From assembly GCA_965224745.1 (NCBI GenBank), contig CBDCZY010000004.1, positions 248,001 to 312,000 of the forward strand: a DNA stretch of 64,000 bases. The letters are read 5' to 3'. Source of the DNA: CBDCZY01 sp965224745. Its GTDB lineage: Bacteria > Pseudomonadota > Gammaproteobacteria > Methylococcales > Methylomonadaceae. The translations under genes were made by a program, and so were the position numbers. The notes beneath the pieces are model-generated. The model did no database searches. It had not been told where the DNA came from and was given only the letters and a program-made list of their open reading frames with translations. Below are positions 35,454 to 44,410 of the stretch, piece by piece (the stretch's first letter is position 1; each line of letters begins with the position of its first letter).

Positions 35454-36203
35454 TTAGAACCTCCTCACACTATATGTTGTGTTACCAATCATAGCCATGA
35501 ATAAGGTGGCTTCAATTGGAAATACACTACCATTTGCACGTATGCCATGATGGCCTTCGGGAATCCACAACACGGGCTGTTCGGCCGACTGTTCAATAAA
35601 TTCAGCAATAACCCTATTCAAAGTTTCGCTCATAAAATGACTCAAAGGTTGTCCAGTGACCTTGGTCGCTGAACAACAGAAAATCTGTTCAGCCGCGTTG
35701 TTAAACAAAACGATGTTGCCAACCTGGTCGATGCTGATGATCGCATCCATGGCTGAATGAATGACCTGGGACAATTGTTGCTGACTCTTTTGTAGTTGTT
35801 TTTTGACCGTTTGCAGTAAAAGATGGGTATGGACTCGTGCGATGACTTCTTCATGTTGGAAGGGCTTGGTAACGTAATCCACTGCACCGGCCTCAAAAGC
35901 TTTTACCTTGTCGGTGACATCATCCAAGGCGCTAATAAAAATAATGGGGATATTCTTGGTTTTTTGTTCACTTTTTAATTGCGCACACACTTCAAAACCA
36001 TCCATTTCCGGCATCCTGATATCGAGCAAAATAAGATCAGGTGAGGAAGCTTCGATGGCCGTTAAAGCCATCGCGCCACTGGTCACACTGCGGACTTTAT
36101 GATGATGAAGTGCCAACAGATCACTAAGCAGTTTGAGGTTTGCGATAGTATCGTCAACGATCAAAATATTTCCCTTAGCGGGTTGTTCAGAGTGCTGCGC
36201 CAT
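35454..36203 (-). pseudogene. Response regulator-PAS fragment of a sigma-54 activator
   Basis: A 249-residue frame nearly identical to the first ~235 residues of the activator at 54,049-55,842: receiver domain (ILIVDDTIANLKLLSDLLAL, LILLDIRMPEMDGFEVC) and PAS domain (AMDAIISIDQVGNIVLFNN). After IEATL it diverges and stops, so the ATPase and DNA-binding domains are absent. The leader (TTATATA-CCAATCA ~15 bp before the start) matches that of the intact copy. It might act as a stand-alone receiver but is most simply a truncated duplicate. Confidence 0.88.
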
Positions 36204-36765
36204 TATTGTTACCTTTGCAAATATCTGATTGGCTATATAATAACGCTTTTTACCATCGCTTCGATATACTCATGTTCAGTTCCACTACAACCGCCGAAAA
36301 CAGTGAAGCTTGGTATGTAATGGACTATCCACAAAATTACTGAATATAGTCTGGGTATCCTTTGCCGAAACAGCGGGAAATCCCCGCTAAAAGCTTCAAA
36401 GGTATAAGCTAAAGTCCATCCTGCGATGGCACTGTAATAGGATGAAATCATAAAGCCAGTGATTACTCCTAACCAACTAAGATAACGCCAAGATGGACCT
36501 GTATTTAGTTATATTTGCAGTACCAACAGGTCGTTTTCGTTCTGCTTGACTGTAATTTCCCTGTCGGACTCAAAAGGTTCAAAAATAATTATTAAAAACA
36601 AAAGAATTAGCTCGAATTAAATAACAAATATCAACAGTGAGTTATTGTTCTGAAATATTCAAGATCGGTACAAAAAATATACTTGTTAATTTTTCGGTAG
36701 TAAGAAAATGTCATAGCATTAAAATCTACTTTCAATTTACATTTATAAAGCAGAGGAGAAATGTT
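36204..36765. other. Intergenic stretch with a dispersed repeat
   Basis: The left part is the leader of the truncated regulator. At about 36,514-36,640 a ~125-bp stretch (CGTTTTCGTTCTGCTTGACT, then GGTTCAAAAAT) matches 43,862-43,985. On the minus strand both copies can be read as FEPF followed by a run ending ITVKQN-NDLL, so they may be the worn 3' end of a lost gene. No intact gene. Confidence 0.45.
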
Positions 36766-37137
36766 ATGAATCAAAAATCACTCTATGAACGTCTTGGTGG
36801 ATATGAAGGTATTTCAGCAATAGTCGAAGAATTCATGTCACGACTAAAAAAAGATCCCCAATTGGGACGTTTCTGGCAAAATCGAGGGGACGATGGTATT
36901 GCAAGAGAAAATCAATTACTGGTCGATTTTCTTTGTTCAAATGCTGGCGGCTCTATGTACTACACTGGGCGAGATATGAAAACGGCGCATAAGGGGATGA
37001 AAATTAGTGAAAGTGATTGGTCGATACTTATTGGGCATTGTGCTGCTACTATGGAAGCAGTAGAAGCATCTCAGAAAGAATGTGACGAGGTGGTTGCATT
37101 TCTTTCTAGCTTCAAAAGTGAAATTGTCGAAGTATAA
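36766..37137 (+). CDS. Group 1 truncated haemoglobin
   Basis: A 123-residue protein from the ATG at 36,766, which has an AGAGGAG ribosome site; longer upstream starts lack support. The family outline is clear: SLYERLGGYEGISAIVEEF, then a helix with RFWQNRG, DFLCSNAGGSMYYTGRDM and the proximal His in KTAHKGMKI. Truncated globins bind O2 or NO and often protect against nitrosative stress or move oxygen. Stop and next gene are separated by a palindromic repeat. Confidence 0.9.
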   Translation: MNQKSLYERLGGYEGISAIVEEFMSRLKKDPQLGRFWQNRGDDGIARENQLLVDFLCSNAGGSMYYTGRDMKTAHKGMKISESDWSILIGHCAATMEAVEASQKECDEVVAFLSSFKSEIVEV

Positions 37138-37140
37138 ATT

Positions 37141-37207
37141 ATCGTTCCCATGCTCTGCGTGGGAATGCAGTTTGTGACGCTCCTGCGTCACGGAACGTGG
37201 AACTATC
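37141..37207. repeat. REP-like palindrome, GTTCCCACGCTCTGCGTGGGAA family (short form)
   Basis: CGTTCCCATGCTCTGCGTGG is followed by TGACGCTCCTGCGTCACGG and GAACGTGGAAC. It is a diverged short member of the family at 47,446, 50,662 and 62,975. It lies in the ada leader region. Confidence 0.75.
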
Positions 37208-37223
37208 AATGTCATAAATATGC

Positions 37224-38270
37224 ATGAAAAAAACCCTAACGTTTGAAGAAAAATATGATGCATACGGGAGAAAGGATTCTCTCTATGAAGGCGTTTTTAT
37301 CACGGCAGTTAAAACCACCGGAATTTTTTGTCGCCCATCTTGCAGAGCAAGAAAACCTAAAGCTGAAAATATTATTTTTTATGATACAGCTCAAGAAGCA
37401 TTACAAAATGGATTCAGACCCTGCAAGCTTTGTAAGCCGATGGAAAAAATGGATGAAACACCTGGGTATATTAAAAATATCATCAAAGAGTTACATGAAA
37501 GTCCTTATTTGAGAATAAAGGATGAAGACTTAAGGCAAAGGGACATTGAGCCCAGCCAAATTAGACGTTGGTTTAAAAAACATCACAATATGACCTTTCA
37601 TTGCTATCAAAGAATGTTACGCATTAACACTGCTTTCAATAGCATCAGACAAGGTGAAAGCATTACCAATTCAGCCTTTGATAGCGGTTATGATTCATTA
37701 AGTGGATTTAATGAAAGTTACCGTTCTATTTTTGGTGATTCAGCGACACATGCTGATAAAAAATCCATAATCAATATAGTTCGCTTTACCACCCCGATCG
37801 GGCCCATGTTTGCCTGTGCCAGTGTTAACGGAATCTGCCTGCTAGACTTTACTGACAGAAGAATGCTGGAAACTGAATTTAAGGATTTATGTAAACGGCT
37901 TAATGGGGTAATTTTACCTGGAACTAACCCTCATTTAGGTCATGTTCAAACTGAATTATCAGAATATTTCTCAGGGGAGAGAAAAAATTTTACCGTGGCA
38001 TTGGATACCCCGGGTACTGATTTTCAACGGTCTGTCTGGAACATTTTACAAAGCATAACTTATGGTGAAACGTGTTCATACAAGCAACAAGCCATTGCCA
38101 TTAACAACCCAAGAGCCATCAGAGCAGTTGCATCAGCTAATGGGCATAATCGTGTCAGTATTATCATTCCCTGTCATAGAGTCATTGGTTCTGATGGTAG
38201 TTTGGTGGGTTATGGCGGGGGATTACATCGAAAAAAATGGTTGCTTGATTTTGAAAGGTCGAATTTTTAA
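37224..38270 (+). CDS. ada: Ada: DNA methylphosphotriester/O6-methylguanine methyltransferase and regulator
   Basis: A 348-residue protein with all Ada parts: the N-terminal zinc domain with Cys ligands C36, C40, C67 and C70 (TGIFCRPSCRAR, PCKLCKP), an AraC-type helix-turn-helix (RRWFKKHHNMTFHCYQRMLR), and a C-terminal methyltransferase with the active Cys in IIPCHRVIGSDGS (C317). It accepts methyl groups from damaged DNA, and the methylated form activates repair genes. It converges with the DUF6653 gene, with 2 bp between the stops. The AraC part looks like a single HTH subdomain, shorter than in E. coli. Confidence 0.93.
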   Translation: MKKTLTFEEKYDAYGRKDSLYEGVFITAVKTTGIFCRPSCRARKPKAENIIFYDTAQEALQNGFRPCKLCKPMEKMDETPGYIKNIIKELHESPYLRIKDEDLRQRDIEPSQIRRWFKKHHNMTFHCYQRMLRINTAFNSIRQGESITNSAFDSGYDSLSGFNESYRSIFGDSATHADKKSIINIVRFTTPIGPMFACASVNGICLLDFTDRRMLETEFKDLCKRLNGVILPGTNPHLGHVQTELSEYFSGERKNFTVALDTPGTDFQRSVWNILQSITYGETCSYKQQAIAINNPRAIRAVASANGHNRVSIIIPCHRVIGSDGSLVGYGGGLHRKKWLLDFERSNF

Positions 38271-38272
38271 AC

Positions 38273-38761
38273 TTAGTAGTTTTCAATTCTTTCATACAGC
38301 CAACCTGTATAGTCTTGATTGTTATTTTTCATATCCTCAAAAAGCCAAACCATTCTATCTAAAAACCACAGCTTTCCAGTATAAATTAATACACTTCCAA
38401 CCATGGTAGGCCAAATCTCCAACTGCCATATTCCCCACACAATAAAAAGGAGACCAATAGTTGAAACCAGGTTAAGAATATTTGGCATTAATTTGTGGTG
38501 TTCAGGCACAGGGATATTTTTTCTATTCAACCAGACTCTTTCTCCAAGCACAGCTTTTGATGCCCAATTATGGGTAGATTTAGGAATTGAAAATATCCTG
38601 GGATTATACCAAGCCCAAGCAATAGACATAATGACTGGAATAAGTGACCAGTAACTAAGCCAGGCTCTACTCCATAACGCTAAGATAAAAATAGGTAACA
38701 CAGTAAACCGTGTCCATACACTTAAAGGGTTTGCATGTCGTAGCCATGTTTCATTATCCAT
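38273..38761 (-). CDS. DUF6653 family membrane protein
   Basis: A 162-residue protein: WLRHANPLSVWTRFTVLPIF, YWSLIPVIMSIAWAWYNPRI, then KAVLGERVWL and a pair of hydrophobic segments before LWFLDRMVWLFEDM. This matches DUF6653, small inner-membrane proteins of unknown function. It lies 32 bp downstream of the anti-sigma gene and is probably in the same operon. Confidence 0.8.
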   Translation of the reverse strand: MDNETWLRHANPLSVWTRFTVLPIFILALWSRAWLSYWSLIPVIMSIAWAWYNPRIFSIPKSTHNWASKAVLGERVWLNRKNIPVPEHHKLMPNILNLVSTIGLLFIVWGIWQLEIWPTMVGSVLIYTGKLWFLDRMVWLFEDMKNNNQDYTGWLYERIENY

Positions 38762-38793
38762 TGCAAATAACTTAGCAATTTTTGCTTCGATAT

Positions 38794-39495
38794 TTATGGC
38801 GTTACCTCCAGCTTCTTTGCAAGATGGATGTGTTGATGACCAAGGAATATTTCCAAGGATTGCTTAACTCGTTGCTGAGGCACTTCAATAATAAACAATC
38901 CAAGTGCTGATGGTCCTTGACGAATTTGAGCATCTGTTTGTTGTAATAATTTAGTTAAATCCGCAGTCGTCATTGCATCATTTAATAATAAACGTATTCT
39001 ACTCATATTTGATGTTGGTTTATTTTGTGGGCTATCTGACAAGGTTTGATATAACTCAGAGTCTGATGGTAAACCCATTTGTGGTGATATATTCCAGACT
39101 GTCAGTAAAGCAATAATTGCCACGCTTTCCAATGCTAATGTCCAGCGTACAGGAGTTGGTGTTTGTAATAGATTTTGAAAAAAAACAGACCAGCTCTTAC
39201 GTTTGGTTTTTTTCTGTTTAGGTACTGCCGGTTCAAGACGTTCGACCTCAGATAAAATGGATGAGAAATGAGCTGATGAGGGTTGCCATTTCGATTTCTG
39301 TTCGGCGACTTGTTTGTTTACAACGTGTAGTTGATTAACCTGATTACGGCATTGATCACAATGTTGTAAATGAGCTTCAACTCGTTTGGATTCTTTGGCA
39401 GATAAAGTACCGTTTACCAGCCAAGGTAATAACTCTGCAATAGTCTCATGTTCATTTTTGTTAGCTTGGTTTTTCATACTCATGTCTCGATTCAT
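38794..39495 (-). CDS. Anti-sigma factor with zf-HC2 domain
   Basis: A 233-residue protein. The N-terminal zinc-finger-like anti-sigma domain has VEAHLQHCDQCRNQVNQL (HxxxCxxC pattern). A membrane segment near residue 120 (WTLALESVAIIALLTVW) divides it from a C-terminal part outside the cytoplasm. It should bind an ECF sigma factor and release it on a signal. No sigma gene is beside it; the only one in view is at 48,933-49,643. An alternative start is Met7. Confidence 0.82.
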   Translation of the reverse strand: MNRDMSMKNQANKNEHETIAELLPWLVNGTLSAKESKRVEAHLQHCDQCRNQVNQLHVVNKQVAEQKSKWQPSSAHFSSILSEVERLEPAVPKQKKTKRKSWSVFFQNLLQTPTPVRWTLALESVAIIALLTVWNISPQMGLPSDSELYQTLSDSPQNKPTSNMSRIRLLLNDAMTTADLTKLLQQTDAQIRQGPSALGLFIIEVPQQRVKQSLEIFLGHQHIHLAKKLEVTP

Positions 39496-39497
39496 AT

Positions 39498-39552
39498 CAT
39501 TGTAGGAACGGCTTTAGCCTCGATGATCACGGCTAAAGCCGTTCCTACGATT
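39498..39552. repeat. REP-like palindrome (GGCTTTAGCC family)
   Basis: TGTAGGAACGGCTTTAGCC and GGCTAAAGCCGTTCCTAC are the arms of a near-perfect palindrome just upstream of the anti-sigma gene. It could form a hairpin in a transcript running from the Cys-motif gene into the anti-sigma gene. Confidence 0.85.
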
Positions 39553-39560
39553 GATGAAAT

Positions 39561-40262
39561 TTACTCCTCAAAAAAATCGTCACCTTCAAGGCTATTAGCG
39601 CTTGCCACATACTCCTCATTACGCGTGATATAAACTACCGATTTATTAAACTCCTCTGTTTCTTCATAAGATTCTATAATAAAATGAGTGAATGGGGTGC
39701 CTTGTAGTAAAGCCAGGTTATTTTCAAGTTTTGAAAGAGACTCTTCACTGTCAGGGTCTAATTCCAAACGACACATCGTTGCCCGGCAATCCACTTCAAC
39801 TAAGCCAAGCTGTTTTGACAAATACTCATCACCAATGACTTTTTCTAGCGTATCAGTGGCTTCTGCTAACCATTCTGGGTCAATCGGTTGTTTTTCTAAA
39901 CTGTATCTTAGTGCATCAGCACTTTCTACGGGATCATCCGCTGTGGCTGCCAAGCCATCTTGCCAGTTTCTAATCTCGCCTAGTGAATCTTCAGCCATAG
40001 TATCTTCGGCTTCAATGTCTGGCTTATTCTCTGTAAGTTTTATTTTCTTAGCTGTTTTTTTTGCAACAGCATCAACTTTTCTTTTCTCGGTGTGTTGGCG
40101 AATGTTGTTTCCCGAAGGGGTTAAGGTAGGTATTCCTAATTGTATATTTTTATCCATTGCCGCGTCAGTAGGTTCTGCTGACAGTGGAAAAAACCCATTG
40201 CTCACAAGGTAAGTGCCACCGCTCAACAGACCGACAACAATTAAAATAGGGGTAGTTTTCAT
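39561..40262 (-). CDS. Exported/membrane-anchored protein with CRATMCRLE motif
   Basis: About 233 residues from MKTTPILIVVGLLSGGTYLV at 40,262 (AAAGGA ribosome site); the longer upstream start is unlikely. A linker rich in charged residues is followed by a C-terminal domain with VEVDCRATMCRLELDPDS and FTHFIIESYEE. It shares the two-Cys signature with the protein at 27,285-27,920. Function unknown. It is the first gene of an apparent operon with the anti-sigma factor and DUF6653. Confidence 0.65.
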   Translation of the reverse strand: MKTTPILIVVGLLSGGTYLVSNGFFPLSAEPTDAAMDKNIQLGIPTLTPSGNNIRQHTEKRKVDAVAKKTAKKIKLTENKPDIEAEDTMAEDSLGEIRNWQDGLAATADDPVESADALRYSLEKQPIDPEWLAEATDTLEKVIGDEYLSKQLGLVEVDCRATMCRLELDPDSEESLSKLENNLALLQGTPFTHFIIESYEETEEFNKSVVYITRNEEYVASANSLEGDDFFEE

Positions 40263-40551
40263 AATTTTATCCTTTCTATATAAATAACTTTTTAAGCTGT
40301 CAAGCCATGCAATCCCTGGGATGTATAATAAAGAAGGATTACATGGCCTGCTAGTGTTTCTTGCTGTTTTAATAGGTTCCCAAGAAAGAATTATGGAACC
40401 TGGCAAGATGAGAAAAATTGTTAGCGAACTACAAATGTCACCGATGCTATTAATTTTATGCCGATCCCCCTTACAGTAATGGCTTGACCTGGTTTTCCTA
40501 ACACTTCCCCAGTGTTGGTCCTTATTTGATTACGAACTAAATCGGGCATTG

Positions 40552-41142
40552 CTAATTTAGTATAGTTAACGTTCCATTTCTTTTATGCATTAAGAGTAAT
40601 ATAGACAGCTCAAGCATTCGAACACTTTTTGTGTAACATTTTGTCTTTCTTCTCATTCGTGCAAGAAAATGTCTAAAGATACTATTGTAGCCTTCAACTG
40701 TGTATGTTTCAGCTTTGGATTGAACGTGTTTTTCGCTAGGAATAAAATGTTCATAGGGCTGCCAATAATCGGTTGCTATTGTTCCATTTAATTGATCTTC
40801 AATTCCTTCCCAGAGTTTTTGTCCTGTCTGTACGCTTCGGTCGCCAACAATGAAATTGATGAATTTTTTCCCATATCTATCAACAGCAATCCATATCCAT
40901 TTATAGCTTTTTTTTGACCCACATAGGTATGCATTTCATCCATCTCAGCATAAATCACTTGTTCAGGACTTTTCAATTCGGCAACTTGCTCACCAAAGGA
41001 TCTAATCCAATTTAGTACCGTGACATTGCTTACGTTCAAAACCCGACCAATTGAACGAAACCCTAATCCTTCAAGATATAATTGAAGAGCCATCTTTCTT
41101 AAATAGAATGGTTTGGCTCCCGAGCCACTAGCAACAGTATAT
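40552..41142 (-). pseudogene. IS1 transposase, main part (copy B)
   Basis: Continues the frame broken at 41,143: KMALQLYLEGLGFRSIGRVL (helix-turn-helix), then VIYAEMDEMHTYVGQKK. At a run of seven A the reading must slip by -1 to give SYKWIWIAVDRYGKKFINFI, then ATDYWQPYEHFIPS, FRHFLARMRRKTKCYTKS and NGTLTILN. This is the usual IS1 InsA-InsB' arrangement. Only the IS21 insertion stops it working. Confidence 0.85.
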
Positions 41143-41210
41143 TGTCTCGCGTCAATTACTTTGTCCGGTTTGGCGACAATTATGATGGCCGGTTGAGTGT
41201 TTAAGGTTTT

Positions 41211-41948
41211 TTATGATTTTTTCTGATGTTTCCTCCTGTAACTGTTGCCGTCGATTTCAAGAATCGTGGCATGATGGATAATGCGGTCAATGGCGGCTAC
41301 GGTCATTAATGTATCCGGGAATATCTGATCCCAGTGACTGAATGGCTGGTTTGATGTGATGATCAAGCTGCCACTTTCATAACGATGAGCAATAAACTCA
41401 AACAGGACCTGGGTTTCTGAATCCGTTTTTTTAACATAACCAATATCATCGATAATGAGTACACGATATTTATCCAGTCGACTCATCACAGCCATTAAAT
41501 CCAGCTCTTTTTTGGCCTGCTGCAGTAATTGCACCAGTGCGGTGGCAGCCAACCATTTTACCCGGATGCCTTGTTCGATAAGATGAAGCCCCAAAGCAGA
41601 AGCAATATGCGATTTACCGACACCGGAAGGGCCAATCAATAAAACATTATCTGCCTGTAGCGCCCACTGGGTATTATCGCGCAGCCCAATCACTTTCTTT
41701 TGAATGGTTTCCGGTAATTCATCAAAGCCTAAGGTGGCAAAACTTTTGCCCCGGGGTAATTTGGCTTCTTTGGTCCAGTTGCAAACTCGCGTTTCAAAGC
41801 GCCGTGCAATTTCATTTTCACACAGTTTAGACAGGTATTGGCTATAGCCCCATGCCTGTTTTGTGGCCTGTTCCTGATAAGCTTCATAATATTGCCAAAA
41901 AGCCAGCAAGCGAAGTTCTTTTAACATCATTGGCAAACCATCACTCAC
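41211..41948 (-). CDS. istB: IS21 helper ATPase IstB
   Basis: Identical in translation to the copy at 4,638-5,375 (Walker A GPSGVGKSH, Walker B VLIIDDIGYV). It overlaps istA by 8 bp. The perfect match points to very recent movement. Confidence 0.95.
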   Translation of the reverse strand: MSDGLPMMLKELRLLAFWQYYEAYQEQATKQAWGYSQYLSKLCENEIARRFETRVCNWTKEAKLPRGKSFATLGFDELPETIQKKVIGLRDNTQWALQADNVLLIGPSGVGKSHIASALGLHLIEQGIRVKWLAATALVQLLQQAKKELDLMAVMSRLDKYRVLIIDDIGYVKKTDSETQVLFEFIAHRYESGSLIITSNQPFSHWDQIFPDTLMTVAAIDRIIHHATILEIDGNSYRRKHQKKS

Positions 41949-43452
41949 AGCACACCTCCTGTCTCATCCACTGACCGGTCAGTAGTTGATCATAGTCAGC
42001 AACCTGGTGTTGGCGTAGCGGTATCGGTGGCGGTGTACTGTGTTGTAAATACCTTGCCTGCAGGGATGTTAAATCGGGCAAGGCACCTTGTTCTGCCTGT
42101 CGCATTAGCTCAGTTGCCAGGGCACTTTCGCAATCATAATCATAGGCAAAGCGTAAAACAGCAACCATCCACTTGCATGCTTCTTGCGGTGTAAACTGTT
42201 TCTCTGCCTGCTTCCATAAAGCCCGATATTGCGTGTTAGGCAAAATATTATCGCGAAACTGTGAGAAGCGGAAGGCTTGTGGTTTGGCTGCCAGAGAATG
42301 AATGATATGCCGGTAATCTATTCGTCGCGCTCGGCCGGTGGGCGTTGTTGGATAAATCCGAGGCAGATTGATCACCCGAGTTTGGCCAACAAAGCAGACC
42401 AAACGATCATGGTAGAGATGCACCCTGACGCTTTCACCGATAAGGCGTGAAGGGACGGTATACAATGCGCGTTTTACAGCAATGGTACTGCTGGTGGTGA
42501 CTTTTACCGACAGCTCAGCATAATCAACAAATCGGTGTTTGGGTAAGGCTAACAGGGTTTTGTGCTCTTCGGCCAACCTGCCTTTGCATCGTCTGTTCAG
42601 TTTGTCGACAATGTGTTCAAGAAACTCTCGATAAGCACGGAGTGTAGAAAAATCATTCGAACCGCGTAACTTTATGGCTTGATCAATGCGACGTTTTAAT
42701 GAGCCATGCGGTGCTTCAATGGCGCCATTTTCATGACTAATGCCCAGATTATTGATGGTGGGCCGCATGCCATAATGCTTACATAAATCATGATAGTCTT
42801 CCGTCAGTCGCTGTTTTTCTACGTTATTGACGTAAGCCGCACTGAGGCTGTCTGTACGATGTTCCTTTGGTGAACCGCCTAAGGTGTGTAATGCACTTTG
42901 TAAGCCGTCAGCCAGTGCACTGTAGCTTTCTCCGCCCTGAATAACATGGACATGACGCCAACCACTAAAAGCCAGGCGAAACTGGTACAGTAAATGTGCG
43001 AACGCCTTCCCGTCTATCGTAATGACGGTATTGGGGTGCGTAAAATCAGATAGTCCCTGATGACCCGCAGGTACCGACTGACGAAACATGACTTCTTTGT
43101 CCGGGCCTTGTGTGGCCTGCCAGTGTTTAACACGTCTTTGCAGTGTCCGAAGGTATTTCTCTGGATACTTTCCCGGATGCTGCTCATCCAGATGCTCCCA
43201 CAGGGTAATGCCAGTTAAGGACGATTCATCTTCTAATAACGGAACCAGTTCTGAGTCCCATACGGCTTCTAATGGATCTTTGCGCGTTCGCCACTTTCGT
43301 TCTTTGTGTTCAGCTCTTTCACCTTTTTCGATCCGGCAACCTGATCGAACACTGATGCCGGCTTTTGCTGCGGATGTCTCCTGCGTACAACCTGTCTGAC
43401 GATTTTTCATATAACTATTTTCCTGTAATTGAGTGATGTGTTTACCGGACAA
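41941..43452 (-). CDS. istA: IS21 transposase IstA
   Basis: Identical in translation to the copy at 5,368-6,879, with the same DDE core (TVITIDGKAF, HRTDSLSAAY, HENGAIEAPHG). The gene is complete with its own ends, so this copy is presumably active. Confidence 0.95.
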   Translation of the reverse strand: MSGKHITQLQENSYMKNRQTGCTQETSAAKAGISVRSGCRIEKGERAEHKERKWRTRKDPLEAVWDSELVPLLEDESSLTGITLWEHLDEQHPGKYPEKYLRTLQRRVKHWQATQGPDKEVMFRQSVPAGHQGLSDFTHPNTVITIDGKAFAHLLYQFRLAFSGWRHVHVIQGGESYSALADGLQSALHTLGGSPKEHRTDSLSAAYVNNVEKQRLTEDYHDLCKHYGMRPTINNLGISHENGAIEAPHGSLKRRIDQAIKLRGSNDFSTLRAYREFLEHIVDKLNRRCKGRLAEEHKTLLALPKHRFVDYAELSVKVTTSSTIAVKRALYTVPSRLIGESVRVHLYHDRLVCFVGQTRVINLPRIYPTTPTGRARRIDYRHIIHSLAAKPQAFRFSQFRDNILPNTQYRALWKQAEKQFTPQEACKWMVAVLRFAYDYDCESALATELMRQAEQGALPDLTSLQARYLQHSTPPPIPLRQHQVADYDQLLTGQWMRQEVCCE

Positions 43453-43550
43453 GTCACTTCCTCCTAAGAGTAAAAAGTACTTATCAGTTTATACACTCAA
43501 CCGGTCAAGATAATTGTCGTCTGACCGGACAGGTTAATTGTCGCCTAACA

Positions 43551-43649
43551 AGTATATCGAAAATTACATTCTTTACATTTGTAACGCTGCTTTTGTTTTA
43601 CGATACCATCTTTGATGTTTTTATTAGATTTGCATTTAGGGCATTCCAT
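43551..43649 (-). pseudogene. IS1 transposase, N-terminal zinc ribbon (copy B)
   Basis: The minus strand from ATG at 43,649 reads MECPKCKSNKNIKDGIVKQK and RYKCKECNFRYT, the InsA zinc ribbon, up to the IS21 junction. It joins directly to 41,142 once the IS21 and one copy of AGTATAT are removed. Confidence 0.85.
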
Positions 43650-43723
43650 TAAATTTCTCGCTCTCTTTAGAAAGATATCAAAAATTTAATTCTAACATAA
43701 AACTATACTAAATTAGCAATGCC

Positions 43724-44410
43724 TTAAAAAACATGATAATGTTCTCCGTTAAAATTAATAAATAATGAAGTGGACGCAAACCCTTTTAGGATAAAAAATG
43801 CGTTAAAAACATTTGTTTGCGTTGTTTGATACTGTATTTCTAAAGCACCATCTGTTGCATTCAGCAGATCGTTATCGTTCTGCTTGACAGTAATTCCCTG
43901 CTCGGGCGCAAAAGGTTCAAAAATATTTATTAAAATTTGAAGAAATTTTTTGTAGAAGATAAATAGCAAATAAAAACAGCGTGTTAATGTTGGTTCCATG
44001 CTCCGTGTCACTGACATTAAGTTTAAGAAAAATTAGTTAAAATGTAGGTTGAGTAAGCGGTAGCGCAACCCGACGGTTCTTTAAAAAAGGGTGGATTACG
44101 CTATCGCTCATCCATCCTACAAAACATAAAACGCTTAACTTAAAGCAGTATGCTCTGCGTGAGAATGCCGTTTGTGATGCTCCTGCATCCTCAGATGAAT
44201 TCCTACGGATTTGACCATGGGTGGTGTTTAGGACAGGAAGAATAATGCAGGATCAGTTGTCGAGACCGTGGGGTTTTATGCTGGTTTTTTCCGTGATTTG
44301 GACAGGAGGAATAAACTCTATTGATTCTGTATGCAACGAGAAATATAAAATCGAGTTTCTAGCACAATGCATTGCTTCCGCTCAACCGGTTTTTCTAAGT
44401 TTAAAAGGCT
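43724..44410. other. Gene-poor stretch made of repeat fragments
   Basis: Contains a ~125-bp segment (43,862-43,985) matching 36,514-36,640; an inverted repeat at 44,044-44,118 (GTAGGTTGAGTAAGCGGTAG / GCTCATCCATCCTAC), a common intergenic palindrome; and a decayed REP fragment at 44,148-44,190 (ATGCTCTGCGTGAGAATGC). A short plus-strand frame at 44,221-44,418 has no supporting feature. No gene is called. Confidence 0.45.

Larger units (their letters stand above)
41143..43550 (-). mobile_element. IS21-family element, copy B (2,408 bp)
   Basis: Same length and ends as copy A at 4,570-6,977, with one base difference noted near the left end. A target duplication AGTATAT flanks it (41,136-41,142 and 43,551-43,557). 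Both copies lie in the same orientation 36.6 kb apart. Confidence 0.95.
40545..43723 (-). mobile_element. IS1-family element, copy B, interrupted by IS21
   Basis: The ends GGCATTGCTAATTTAGTATAG (40,545 inward) and its match read from 43,723 are almost the same as in copy A. Without the IS21 it is ~770 bp. The transposase runs on the minus strand and is otherwise intact. No clear target duplication is seen. Confidence 0.82.
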
